NCBI RefSeq assembly: GCF_040450955.1
Contig: NZ_CP144373.1
Location: 1,468,486-1,532,485 of the forward strand
Length of the DNA stretch: 64,000 bases
Direction: 5' to 3'
Origin: Thermodesulfovibrio sp. 3907-1M
GTDB taxonomy: Bacteria; Nitrospirota; Thermodesulfovibrionia; Thermodesulfovibrionales; Thermodesulfovibrionaceae
Shown here: positions 30,525 to 38,187 of the stretch, one piece after another
Layout: each line of letters begins with the position of its first letter
Numbering within the stretch: position 1 is the first letter of the stretch
Position numbers and translations under genes: made by a program
Notes under the pieces: model-generated
The model's database searches: none
What the model was told of the DNA's origin: nothing
Seen by the model: the letters and a program-made list of their open reading frames with translations, nothing else

Positions 30525-30546
30525 TCAGGCATTAGAGTATGCCTGA
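30525..30546. promoter_or_regulatory. Perfect 8-6-8 inverted repeat upstream of mscS
   Basis: TCAGGCAT and ATGCCTGA flank a 6-base spacer, 45 bases upstream of the mscS start. There is no T-tract on either strand, so it looks more like an operator or RNA structure than a terminator. It lies in the 384-bp gene-free stretch 30480-30863, which also holds repeat locus A and the kup promoter; I see no gene there. Confidence 0.4.
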
Positions 30547-30643
30547 TATCAACGATAATAGGTTACAGAAATTAATTCCAAAAAATCAAGATTTTGTTTA
30601 ATCATTGAATTTGCCAATAAAAATATCATTTCCAAGTCTTTTC

Positions 30644-30764
30644 TGTCATTCCAAGCTTTTTCCTTGTCAGTCCAAACCTGCGGAGCAGGCGAGGAATCTC
30701 CTCAGCTTTCATTATGAAGAAGACACTGCTCAGGCTCGGGACATGTCCCTTGCAATGACGAAAG
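30644..30764. repeat. Interspersed TCATTCC...GAGGAATCTC repeat, locus A
   Basis: TGTCATTCC at 30644 and GAGGAATCTCCTC at 30691 flank a stem CCTGC/GCAGG (30677-30681 with 30685-30689). A degenerate reverse arm (GCAATGACG) ends near 30760. The same constant arms with different stems occur near 37955, 42986 and 58681. Confidence 0.8.
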
Positions 30765-30849
30765 ATCCAATGTTTTGCTTACTCTATCAGCATTTTTTAG
30801 GTTTATTTCAGATGGCAAATTCGGGATTTCTTATATTGTAAATTTCATG

Positions 30850-30855
30850 TATAAT
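30850..30855 (+). promoter_or_regulatory. -10 box (leaderless-type) for kup
   Basis: TATAAT ends 8 bases before the ATG at 30864, with no ribosome site between. No convincing -35 box is visible, which leaves room for an activator. Confidence 0.5.
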
Positions 30856-30863
30856 AAAAATCT

Positions 30864-32651
30864 ATGACAGGAATAATAAAAGCAATGGGACTTGTTTTTG
30901 GAGACATTGGAACAAGTCCCATATATACATTAACTGTAGCATTTTTAATTCTTGAGCCTACCTATGAAAATGTTCTTGGCGTTCTAAGCCTCGTTTTCTG
31001 GACGCTTGTTATTATACCAACTCTTCAATACAATATCCTTGCAATGAGACTCAGTATAAGAGGTGAAGGTGGTACAATTGTTCTTGCTGAGATATTTAAA
31101 TCCCTTGCAAAATCAAAAAAAGCAAGAGCAGTTGTTACGTTCTTATCTTTTATTGGAATCTCTTTTCTTATGGGCGATGGGGTTATAACACCATCAATAA
31201 GCATTCTAAGTGCTGTTGAAGGCTCGGCTTTTATCCCGGGTGTTACAGTATCACAGGGAATGATTGTTTTGACTGCAATGGTTATTGCCATATTCTTATT
31301 TTTCTTTCAAAAAAAAGGAACTGAAAAGATTGCCTCTGCTTTTGGTCCTGTAATGGTTGTATGGTTTTCTTCTCTTTTTGTTCTTGGTGTTTATGGAATT
31401 TTTAAAAATACCGATGTTTTGAAAGCTGTAAATCCCTACTATGCCATTAATTTTCTTTTAAAAAATGGCTGGAAGGGCTACTTAATCTTGGGAGAAGTTA
31501 TTCTTTGCGCAACTGGTGCTGAAGCAATGTATGCAGATATGGGCCATCTTGGTTCAAAGCCAATAAGACAGGCTTGGGCAATTCTGTTTTTTGTTCTTTC
31601 AATTAACTATCTTGGTCAGGGTGCTTTTATTCTATCTCATCCTGAAGTTAAAAACATACTTTTTGAACTATCTTTAAATTTTTCATCCTATCTTTATGTT
31701 CCTTTTTTAATTTTGAGTATAGCTGCAACAGTTATTGCTTCTCAGGCAATGATAAGTGGCATGTTTTCAATTGTTTATCAGGCAATCACCACAAGAATAA
31801 TGCCCATGTTAAAGATTGATTATACCTCAAAGGAATTAAAATCCCAGATATATATCGGCAGTGTTAACTGGCTTTTACTTATTGCAGTTTTATTCATTAT
31901 GCTGGAGTTTAAAAGTTCTTCCAATTTAGCAGCTGCTTATGGAATTGCTGTAATAGGAAATATGTGTATAACAGGAATCATATTAATTTTAATCTTTTTT
32001 CTTAAAAGAAACTATTTTGCGCTGATAGCTGCTCTGGCTGTTACCGCTGTTGATCTTATATATTTCAGCTCCTGTATACATAAGATTCCTCAGGGTGGAT
32101 ATTATTCAATTGTACTTGCATTGTTTCCACTTTTGACTATTCTGCTTTTTACAAATGGGCAGAAAAAACTTTACACTGCCATGCAGTTTATGGATAGAGA
32201 AGACTTTATTTTAAAATTTGAGAGAGTTTATAAAACAAATCCAAAGATAGCAGGAACAGCCATTTTCTTTATCAGGGATACAGGTAAGATTTCACCATAT
32301 ATAGTGGAAACAATGTTCTATCACGGAATAATCTATGAGGACAATATATTTCTTTCAATACTCATAAGACCTGATCCATTTGGAGTAACAGGTTATTTTA
32401 AGGAAAATCTCTGCCAGGGTATAAGAGTCTTTGAGATTGAGATGGGTTACATGGAGTTTGTAAATATTGAAGAAATACTCAGGGAAAATGGAATTGATGA
32501 AAGAGCAATATTTTATGGTCTTGAAGACATTATTGCAAGAAAACACTGGAAGTTATTCGCCTTTATAAAAAGAATAACTCCAGCATTTATAAGCTTTTTC
32601 CGTTTGCCTTCAAGAAAGCTTCATGGTGTTCTAACAAGAATTGAAATGTAA
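30864..32651 (+). CDS. kup: Kup/Trk-D type potassium uptake permease
   Basis: The 595-residue protein begins with MGLVFGDIGTSPIYTLTVAF, the family hallmark, and has about 12 transmembrane segments followed by a ~150-residue cytoplasmic tail. ILAMRLSIRGEGGTIVLAEI and MGDGVITPSISILSAVEG are other conserved blocks. It imports K+ with H+. The length is close to E. coli Kup (622). Together with two MscS channels and an antiporter it extends the osmotic theme of the window. Confidence 0.95.
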   Translation: MTGIIKAMGLVFGDIGTSPIYTLTVAFLILEPTYENVLGVLSLVFWTLVIIPTLQYNILAMRLSIRGEGGTIVLAEIFKSLAKSKKARAVVTFLSFIGISFLMGDGVITPSISILSAVEGSAFIPGVTVSQGMIVLTAMVIAIFLFFFQKKGTEKIASAFGPVMVVWFSSLFVLGVYGIFKNTDVLKAVNPYYAINFLLKNGWKGYLILGEVILCATGAEAMYADMGHLGSKPIRQAWAILFFVLSINYLGQGAFILSHPEVKNILFELSLNFSSYLYVPFLILSIAATVIASQAMISGMFSIVYQAITTRIMPMLKIDYTSKELKSQIYIGSVNWLLLIAVLFIMLEFKSSSNLAAAYGIAVIGNMCITGIILILIFFLKRNYFALIAALAVTAVDLIYFSSCIHKIPQGGYYSIVLALFPLLTILLFTNGQKKLYTAMQFMDREDFILKFERVYKTNPKIAGTAIFFIRDTGKISPYIVETMFYHGIIYEDNIFLSILIRPDPFGVTGYFKENLCQGIRVFEIEMGYMEFVNIEEILRENGIDERAIFYGLEDIIARKHWKLFAFIKRITPAFISFFRLPSRKLHGVLTRIEM

Positions 32652-32652
32652 G

Positions 32653-32800
32653 CTACTTCACTATAACCACAGGGCATGTTGCATGAGTGCAACCCTACGG
32701 GAGACTGAGCCAAGAAGCCATTTTTCAATATTTGACATTCCTCTCTGTCCCAGAATGAAGCTTTTAGAAGGATTTCAAACATTTTTGCCTCCTTTTCAGT
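32653..32800 (-). pseudogene. C-terminal remnant of a universal stress protein (UspA fold)
   Basis: On the minus strand one frame reads SFILGQRGMSNIEKWLLGSV then SRRV, and after a one-base shift continues THATCPVVIVK and stop at 32653. This is the G-x-RG...LLGSVS...HA-x-CPV C-terminus of UspA proteins. A second shift near 32755 precedes it, where the upstream sequence reads TEKEAKMFEILLK. No N-terminal half is present. A hairpin at 32803-32831 follows on the upstream side. Confidence 0.75.
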
Positions 32801-32856
32801 GCATAACTCTACCTTTATTGGTAGGAGTTATCAGCCACTGAAAATCAGAGGCAGTT

Positions 32857-32881
32857 AAAGGCGAACTCCATCGCCTTTTTT
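32857..32881 (+). terminator. Intrinsic terminator
   Basis: AAAGGCGA pairs with TCGCCTTT around a 6-base loop, followed by further T residues. It may end the kup transcript about 200 bases after its stop. Confidence 0.75.
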
Positions 32882-32939
32882 AAAATAAAAAAATTTGAAG
32901 CTATATGTCAAATATTTGGTATAAAATTAATTAAATACT

Positions 32940-33229
32940 ATGGATTTGAGAAAAGTTCTTTATGAGTGCTATCAGTTTGTTATACAGAGGAGAAAACCAG
33001 AGGGCGGTTTTGCTGCAACTCCATTATTGCCTGCAACAGTTGAAGATACCTACCATGCATTAATGATAATACAATCTCTGAAAGAGCTTGTTTAAATTCA
33101 GAATTAATAGATTCCCATCTATCAGATATTGGAAAATTACCTGAACCCATACCAGTAAAGGATTCATATATGTTTATTTATCTGTCCTGTAAAGGAATTA
33201 TCAAGAAAGGAATTTTCTTGATTTTTTGA
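32940..33229 (+). pseudogene. Frameshifted N-terminal fragment, prenyltransferase/squalene-oxidase-repeat-like
   Basis: An ATG at 32940 opens 51 codons containing EGGFAATPLLPATVEDTYHA, resembling the repeat of prenyltransferase-type alpha-toroid proteins. The frame stops at 33095. Restoring one base just before it extends the frame through LNSELIDSHLSDIGKLPEP to a stop at 33229, so it looks like a decayed, truncated gene. The family assignment is tentative. Confidence 0.5.
33201..33227 (+). terminator. Intrinsic terminator in the gene-remnant region
   Basis: TCAAGAAA pairs perfectly with TTTCTTGA around a 5-base loop, followed by six T residues. Confidence 0.65.
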
Positions 33230-33274
33230 GCTGTCTTCATGAAAAATTATAACATAACTCTTAAGGAAACAAAC

Positions 33275-33340
33275 ATGAAACCTGCAACAGTATTTATTGT
33301 TTTACTCGGAGTTGTAAGTCTATTTTCTGATATGACCTAA
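33275..33340 (+). pseudogene. 21-codon N-terminal fragment of an MFS transporter
   Basis: MKPATVFIVLLGVVSLFSDM followed by T and a stop closely matches the first membrane helix of MFS transporters (LLGVVSLFADMTYEGARS type). The rest of the gene is missing; non-homologous sequence follows. It may be the edge of a deletion. Confidence 0.55.
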
Positions 33341-33433
33341 TTGTTCATTGTTCCTCCATACCCTTTCTTATGAGGGTAAGAAAAATGTTACACTAAAAAT
33401 TGATCACAAGACATCTACTTTCGGAGGTTTTAG

Positions 33434-33817
33434 ATGAAAACATGGTTTGTGTATGTATTTGGTCGGTGGATAGTTCTTTCAGGTATTGCAGGAGCACTGC
33501 TACAGTTTGTTTTAAGTGACTATTTAAAAATCCATACAATTCCAGCATTTTTGCTTAATCAGTTTTTACTTGCCAATGTATTCTGGTTTGTTGACAAAGC
33601 AATATTTAAATCTCACTTCAATATCCCTGCTTTTTATCCTCTATGGGAAATCAGAAAGAATGTGGTATGTGCTGACTGCGGAAAGATTTGTGAGGGATAT
33701 AGGGTTGTGAAAACAAAAAACTATGACAGGCTTCATGATCCTGAACCAGAGTTTAGATGCAAAGAATGCAGAGAAAAGAAATTAGAAGAATTAAGAAAAA
33801 GAGGAATAGAAGTATAA
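33434..33817 (+). CDS. Small membrane protein with C-terminal zinc-ribbon-like cysteines
   Basis: I do not recognise the 127-residue protein as a named family. Two hydrophobic segments (about residues 12-30 and 38-55) precede a cytoplasmic tail with CADCGK at about 78-83 and CKECRE near 111-116, i.e. two CxxC pairs that could bind zinc. CGGAGG lies 9 bases upstream of the ATG. It stands alone just after the gene-remnant region, before a bidirectional terminator. Confidence 0.75.
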   Translation: MKTWFVYVFGRWIVLSGIAGALLQFVLSDYLKIHTIPAFLLNQFLLANVFWFVDKAIFKSHFNIPAFYPLWEIRKNVVCADCGKICEGYRVVKTKNYDRLHDPEPEFRCKECREKKLEELRKRGIEV

Positions 33818-33822
33818 AATAA

Positions 33823-33854
33823 AAAGAGGTGGAGGATTGTTCCTCCACCTCTTT
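33823..33854. terminator. Bidirectional hairpin terminator
   Basis: AAAGAGGTGGAGGA pairs perfectly over 14 bases with TCCTCCACCTCTTT around TTGT. It sits between two convergent genes and serves either strand, though the T-tracts are short. Confidence 0.85.
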
Positions 33855-33867
33855 ACTGAAAAGCTTA

Positions 33868-34275
33868 CTATTTCTTTTCTTCTTTCTTTTCTTCTTTCTT
33901 TCCTTTAGCTTTTTTCTCAGCCTTGGCTGCTGCTTTCTTTACGCTCTTTGCTGTGAGTTTGCCATCTTTCTCAGTGTATTTTACTACAACCTTATCACCA
34001 GCCTTTACATCCTTAATCTGTTCATCTGTAACACCGATTGTGAGTTCCTGCTTTTTGCTTTTTACTGTGATGGTTTTACCAACTGTGTCAACAGCTGTAA
34101 CTTCACCAGTAATGCTTTTTACTTTTTCCTTAGCAGGCTTCTTTGCTGGCTCGGCTGGTTTTGCTGGTTCAGCTTTCTTTGCTGGCTCGGCTGGTTTTGC
34201 CTGAGGCTGAGCAAATGCTGCTGTTACTGTGAGAGCAAATACCAATGCCATTACTACTGCTAAAATTTTCTTCAT
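33868..34275 (-). CDS. Secreted Ala/Pro/Lys-rich protein with DUF5666-like beta domain
   Basis: A signal peptide (KKILAVVMALVFALTVTAAFA, cleaved near residue 22) leads to a PAEPAKK repeat tract (about residues 24-50). A small beta domain follows (about 52-100: ITGEVTAVDTVGKTITVKS, VKAGDKVVVKYT) and then a lysine/alanine tail ending in KGKKEEKKEEKK. The beta domain resembles periplasmic DUF5666/OB-like modules. Function unknown; the polycationic tail suggests envelope or nucleic-acid binding. A strong AGGAGGTGA ribosome site is present. Confidence 0.8.
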   Translation of the reverse strand: MKKILAVVMALVFALTVTAAFAQPQAKPAEPAKKAEPAKPAEPAKKPAKEKVKSITGEVTAVDTVGKTITVKSKKQELTIGVTDEQIKDVKAGDKVVVKYTEKDGKLTAKSVKKAAAKAEKKAKGKKEEKKEEKK

Positions 34276-34344
34276 TCTCTTTTGTCACCTCCTTTCCTTT
34301 TTGTTTTTTTTCAAAGGGATTTCAGTCTTTAGCTCTGAAAATAT

Positions 34345-34373
34345 ATTATACAAATTTTATGCCAGTCTGTATA
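34345..34373 (-). promoter_or_regulatory. Sigma-70-type promoter for the secreted Lys-rich protein
   Basis: TATACA (34373-34368), a 17-base spacer and TATAAT (34350-34345) on the minus strand give a start near 34338 and a ~62-base leader. Confidence 0.55.
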
Positions 34374-34410
34374 AGCCTATTTATCTACGTTTTCTTTAAT
34401 AGAGTTTTCC

Positions 34411-35796
34411 TCATTTGAGGAAATTTTCCCTTTTCGGGAAATTCTCAGAAAGTCCGAATTTTTCAAGCCTGTACCAGAATGTTTTGTAACTCATTCCAAG
34501 TAATCTTGCTGCCTTTGCAATAACATAATTGGATTTAACCAGTGCTTTTTTTAACAACTCTTTTTCAAGCTCTTCGTAGTTTATTCCCTCATCCGGTATA
34601 TCTATTTCAAAGACATTTCTTGGTATGGAAATTTTTATTTCATCCTTAATATCTTTCAATGTAATTTTTTCTCCTTCACAAATAATTATTGCTCTCTCAA
34701 TAACCGTCTCCAGCTGTCTTATGTTTCCAGGCCAGTGATAATTAATTAAAGCCTCCAGTGCTGTACTGTCAATTCCATTAATTCTTTTTCCAAATTCTCT
34801 TGAGTATTTTTCAATAAAAAAGTTTACAAGCTCTGGAATGTCCTCTTTTCTCTCTCTTAAAGGAGGTATTTCCACTGTTATGACTTTTAATCTGTAATAA
34901 AGGTCTTCTCTAAATCTGTTTTTTTCCACCTCTGTAGAGAGATTCTTGTTGGTTGCTGCAATTATTCTAACATCAACTTTGATTGTATCTTTACCGCCAA
35001 TTCTTCTAACTTCTTTTTCCTGAAGCACTCTGAGAAGCTTGGATTGAGTTGCAAGAGGAAGTTCAGCAATTTCGTCAAGAAAAAGTGTGCCCTTGTCCGC
35101 AGCCTCTATGAGTCCTATTTTCCTCGTATTTGCACCTGTGAAAGCTCCTGGTTCATAGCCAAAAAGTTCACTCTCTATCAATGTTTCAGGAATTGCTGCA
35201 CAATTTATTGCAATAAAGGGTTTGTCTTTTCTTGATGAATTATAATGGATTGCCTTTGCAATAAGTTCTTTTCCTGTTCCTGATTCGCCATATATTAGCA
35301 CTGTTGCATTTGTTGGAGTTACTTTCTTAACTATATCAATTACCTGAAGCATTTTTCTGGATTTTCCAATAATGCCATTTATTTTAAATTTTTCATAAAG
35401 TTCTTTTCTCAGCATCAGATTTTCTTTAATAAGCTTCATTCTTTCTTCTGCTTTTTTTACGGTAACTAAAAGAACTTCTTTATCAAGAGGTTTTGTAAGA
35501 TAATCAAAGGCTCCTTTTTTAATTGCCTCAACTGCTGATGAGATTGTTCCAAATGCAGTAATAACAATTACAGCAGGACTGAAGGGTTCTTCTGGCAGGC
35601 TGTTGAGAATTTCAATACCGTTCTGATTACCAAGCTTTAAATCAGTAAGAATTATCTCAGGAAGGGCTTCATTGATTATTTTTTTTGCCTCATCTAAGCA
35701 AGAGGCGACATAAACATCATAGCCCTCTTCTGAAAGGATTGTTTTAAGAATTTCTCTCTGTAACTGTTCGTCATCAATTACGAGTATTGATGTCAT
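34411..35796 (-). CDS. Sigma-54-dependent response regulator (NtrC/ZraR type)
   Basis: The 461-residue protein has a receiver domain (ILVIDDE, phosphoacceptor in IILTDLKLG near residue 54, DYLTKPLDK). The AAA+ domain has Walker A GESGTGKE and GAFTGA for sigma-54 contact, and a Fis-type helix-turn-helix ends the protein (IAKAARLLGMSYKTFWYRL). It activates sigma-54 promoters when phosphorylated by the kinase encoded immediately upstream (3-base gap). Its targets are unknown. Confidence 0.95.
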   Translation of the reverse strand: MTSILVIDDEQLQREILKTILSEEGYDVYVASCLDEAKKIINEALPEIILTDLKLGNQNGIEILNSLPEEPFSPAVIVITAFGTISSAVEAIKKGAFDYLTKPLDKEVLLVTVKKAEERMKLIKENLMLRKELYEKFKINGIIGKSRKMLQVIDIVKKVTPTNATVLIYGESGTGKELIAKAIHYNSSRKDKPFIAINCAAIPETLIESELFGYEPGAFTGANTRKIGLIEAADKGTLFLDEIAELPLATQSKLLRVLQEKEVRRIGGKDTIKVDVRIIAATNKNLSTEVEKNRFREDLYYRLKVITVEIPPLRERKEDIPELVNFFIEKYSREFGKRINGIDSTALEALINYHWPGNIRQLETVIERAIIICEGEKITLKDIKDEIKISIPRNVFEIDIPDEGINYEELEKELLKKALVKSNYVIAKAARLLGMSYKTFWYRLEKFGLSENFPKRENFLK

Positions 35797-35799
35797 TGG

Positions 35800-37212
35800 T
35801 TAAACCGGGATATAGATTTTTACTTCGCTACCCTGTCCTAACTTACTTGAAAATCCTATTGTTCCACCATGCTCTTCTATAACTTTTTTTGCCAGAGGAA
35901 GCCCAAGCCCTAAACCTTCTTTTTTAGTAGAGAAGAAGGGTTCAAAAATTTTATCAATAAGCTGCTCAGGCACTCCAGAACCTGTATCAGATATTCTGAT
36001 TAAAATACTGTCTTCTACGAGCTCTGTTTTAATGAAGAGATTTTTAACTTCAGAATTTTTCATCGCATATATTGCGTTTGTTATGATATTTAAAAAACAG
36101 CTTTTTATCAAATCTACATCAATATTGAGAGTAAAATCAACTGTGTAATCTTTATAAATATTAATTCCTTCTTTTTCTGCTGTTGCTTCAATAATTGAGA
36201 CAACTTCATCTATTATCTCTAAAATACTTGCAGGCTTTCTATTAAGTTTAAGAGGTCTTGTATATTCAAGATATTCTGTGATAAGGTTGTTTACCCTATA
36301 GATTTCCTGTTTCATGGTTTCAAGCAGTTTTACATGGTTATTGTTATTTTTTTCTTCTTTTTTCAGTTTTTCTATAAGATGATCAATGCTTAAGTTTATG
36401 AAATTAAGAGGATTTCTTATTTCATGAGCAATTGTTCGGCTGAGCTGTCCAATTGCTGCAAGATGTTCTGCTTCTCTGAGTCTTTCCTGTAGCATATGGC
36501 TTTCCTTAAGTTTCTGAATCATGAAATTAAAACTTTCTGCTATTTTGCCTATTTCATCTTTTCTATTAATATCAAGTCTATAATTAAAATCACCCTGTGC
36601 CACTTTTATTGCAGCTTCAGTCAGGTTATCAATTGGTCTGGTATATCTTAAAGAAATTATGTAGGTCACTATTATGCCTATGGAAAATATAATCAAAGTT
36701 GTTATGATTCTTTTCAGTGCATTGGTTTTTAAAATTTTTGAAAAATCATCCTTATTAATTCTAAGATGAATATATCCATATTGAACATTACCAGCTATTA
36801 CAGGAACTATTACATTGTAAACATTTTCTTCTTCAAACACAGGTTCACCGAGTTCTGCCTTGATTATTAATTCCTTTTTCCTGTGAGTTATTGGCTTTCC
36901 TATGTTTTGTGGATTGGTGCTTGCAATTATTTCCTGCTGATTGCTGATAATAGAGATCTCTTTTATGCCTTTTGTATTAAGTTTTTTAATATAATCTGCA
37001 AGTTTGTTTGAACCACCACGGGTAACCTCTTCAACTCCTATCTGGATCGCCTTTGTGAGATCTGCAGTTTGAGATTCTATTTCTTTTAAAAGTCTCTTTT
37101 CGGTCTGCGTATAAAATACATAGAGCGAGGACATTAAAGTAAAATTAAGCAAAAGCAAAAGCACTACAAGCTTCCACTTTAAAGAAAGCCTATCAAGGAT
37201 ATTCATAATCAT
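35800..37212 (-). CDS. Membrane sensor histidine kinase with HAMP domain
   Basis: Starting from the ATG at 37212 the protein has 470 residues: a membrane helix near 11-33, a ~130-residue periplasmic domain, a second helix, HAMP (about 200-250), HisKA with IAHEIRNPLNFI and an HATPase with NAIYAMK, DTGSGVPEQ and GLGLGLPLAKKV. The open frame runs 13 codons further upstream into the divergent promoter, so that extension was rejected. It is the cognate kinase of the NtrC-type regulator downstream. Confidence 0.92.
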   Translation of the reverse strand: MIMNILDRLSLKWKLVVLLLLLNFTLMSSLYVFYTQTEKRLLKEIESQTADLTKAIQIGVEEVTRGGSNKLADYIKKLNTKGIKEISIISNQQEIIASTNPQNIGKPITHRKKELIIKAELGEPVFEEENVYNVIVPVIAGNVQYGYIHLRINKDDFSKILKTNALKRIITTLIIFSIGIIVTYIISLRYTRPIDNLTEAAIKVAQGDFNYRLDINRKDEIGKIAESFNFMIQKLKESHMLQERLREAEHLAAIGQLSRTIAHEIRNPLNFINLSIDHLIEKLKKEEKNNNNHVKLLETMKQEIYRVNNLITEYLEYTRPLKLNRKPASILEIIDEVVSIIEATAEKEGINIYKDYTVDFTLNIDVDLIKSCFLNIITNAIYAMKNSEVKNLFIKTELVEDSILIRISDTGSGVPEQLIDKIFEPFFSTKKEGLGLGLPLAKKVIEEHGGTIGFSSKLGQGSEVKIYIPV

Positions 37213-37213
37213 G

Positions 37214-37227
37214 TATAATGTATTATA
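37214..37227. promoter_or_regulatory. Symmetric overlapping divergent -10 boxes
   Basis: TATAATGTATTATA is a perfect inverted repeat. The left half is a consensus -10 for yggS (+), the right half a consensus -10 for the kinase operon (-). Each ATG is 9-10 bases beyond its box, without ribosome sites. Confidence 0.6.
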
Positions 37228-37229
37228 GT

Positions 37230-37925
37230 ATGCTTTCAGAAAGAATATCATCTGTCTTTAAAAAGATAACATATGCTGCTTTAAAAGCAGGCAGAAATCC
37301 AGAGGAAATTAAACTTATTGCTGTAACAAAATCTCAAAGCATTGATAAAATAAAAGAGGCAGCTCAGCTTGGTTTAAGAGTTTTTGGAGAAAACAGAGTT
37401 CAAGAAGCAAAAAATAAAATAGAAGCTTTAACGGAGTTCATGGCTCAGTGGAGAATTAATATTGAATGGCACATGATAGGGCATCTGCAGAGCAATAAAG
37501 CAAAGGATGCTGTAAGGCTCTTTGAATTAATTCATTCTGTGGATTCAGAAAAGCTCGCAGCATTGATTAACAAAGAAGCAGAAAAAATTGGCAAAATTCA
37601 AAGAGTTTTAATTCAGGTAAAGCTGTCAGAGGAGGAGTCTAAATTCGGAATAGAGCCTGAAGATACGGAAAAATTAATAGAGTTTTGCTCTAAACTTCCA
37701 AATATTAAAGTAGAGGGACTTATGACAATTCCACCCTATTTTGAGAATCCTGAAGATGTAAGACCCTATTTTAGAAAATTGAGACAGTTAAGGGATTTTT
37801 TATCAGGTAAATATTCTTTTATTAAAGAGCTTTCAATGGGAATGTCTCATGATTTTGAGGTAGCCATTGAAGAAGGTGCAACAATGGTGAGAATAGGCAC
37901 AGCCCTTTTCGGGCAGAGAATATGA
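37230..37925 (+). CDS. PLP homeostasis protein, YggS/PROSC family
   Basis: With the ATG at 37230 (an ATG at 37218 lies inside the -10 box) the protein is 231 residues. The PLP lysine is in IKLIAVTKSQ, and FGENRVQEA, EWHMIGHLQSNKAK and LSMGMSHDFEVAIEEG are conserved. Proteins of this family bind pyridoxal phosphate and buffer its level. It is placed before proC, yggT and divIVA, a very common arrangement, although a MITE-like element now separates it from proC. Confidence 0.92.
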   Translation: MLSERISSVFKKITYAALKAGRNPEEIKLIAVTKSQSIDKIKEAAQLGLRVFGENRVQEAKNKIEALTEFMAQWRINIEWHMIGHLQSNKAKDAVRLFELIHSVDSEKLAALINKEAEKIGKIQRVLIQVKLSEEESKFGIEPEDTEKLIEFCSKLPNIKVEGLMTIPPYFENPEDVRPYFRKLRQLRDFLSGKYSFIKELSMGMSHDFEVAIEEGATMVRIGTALFGQRI

Positions 37926-38166
37926 GGCTGTTTAATATGAATAAAGGGTTATTTTGTCATTCCGAGGGGCTCAATGCCCCGAGGAATCTCTGGCTCGTTC
38001 CGATGCTAAAAAAGTGGAGGAGATTCCTCGCTTCGCTCGGAATGACAGGAAAAAAAGCTCGGAATGACAGGAAAAAAAGCTCGGAATGAAGAGTAGAGGT
38101 AATTGAAAATTAAAGAAACTTGCAACTTCTTGATTTTCAAGAACTTGTAAGTTTTTGAACAGTCTC
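37924..38166. mobile_element. MITE-like element, copy 1 (243 bp)
   Basis: The ends are imperfect inverted repeats: GAGGCTGTTTAA at the left and, read in reverse, GAGACTGTTCAA at the right. Inside lie an interspersed-repeat unit and a 66-bp right arm (38101-38166) that matches 57 of 66 positions in copy 2. No coding sequence is present. The left end overlaps the yggS stop codon and the right end lies 21 bases before proC. Confidence 0.7.
37955..38090. repeat. Interspersed repeat locus B with tandem 22-bp units
   Basis: TGTCATTCCGAG and GAGGAATCTC flank stem GGGGC/GCCCC (37966-37970 with 37976-37980). A second inverted unit reads GAGATTCCTCGCTTCGCTCG, and GCTCGGAATGACAGGAAAAA-type units recur three times up to 38090. 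Confidence 0.85.
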
Positions 38167-38187
38167 AATAAATTTAGGAGGCAAAAT

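Noticed and set aside
30605-30841. 78-codon frame over repeat locus A
   Set aside because: It is read through the interspersed repeat and has no family features or ribosome site.
33829-34263. 144-codon Cys/Phe/Leu-rich frame on the plus strand
   Set aside because: It is antisense to the secreted Lys/Ala/Pro-rich gene; the odd composition is the mirror of its repeats.
34358-34373. Possible sigma-54 site upstream of the secreted Lys-rich gene
   Set aside because: TGGCATAAAATTTGTA has GT in place of the essential GC, while a good TATACA/TATAAT sigma-70 promoter overlaps it.
37955-38090. Possible CRISPR array
   Set aside because: The repeats are few, the spacers are A-runs, and the same arms occur at distant loci in REP-like form; no cas genes are present.
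38155-38187. Upstream TTG extension of proC
   Set aside because: It would begin inside the end of the MITE-like element; the ATG at 38188 has AGGAGG and gives the standard N-terminus.
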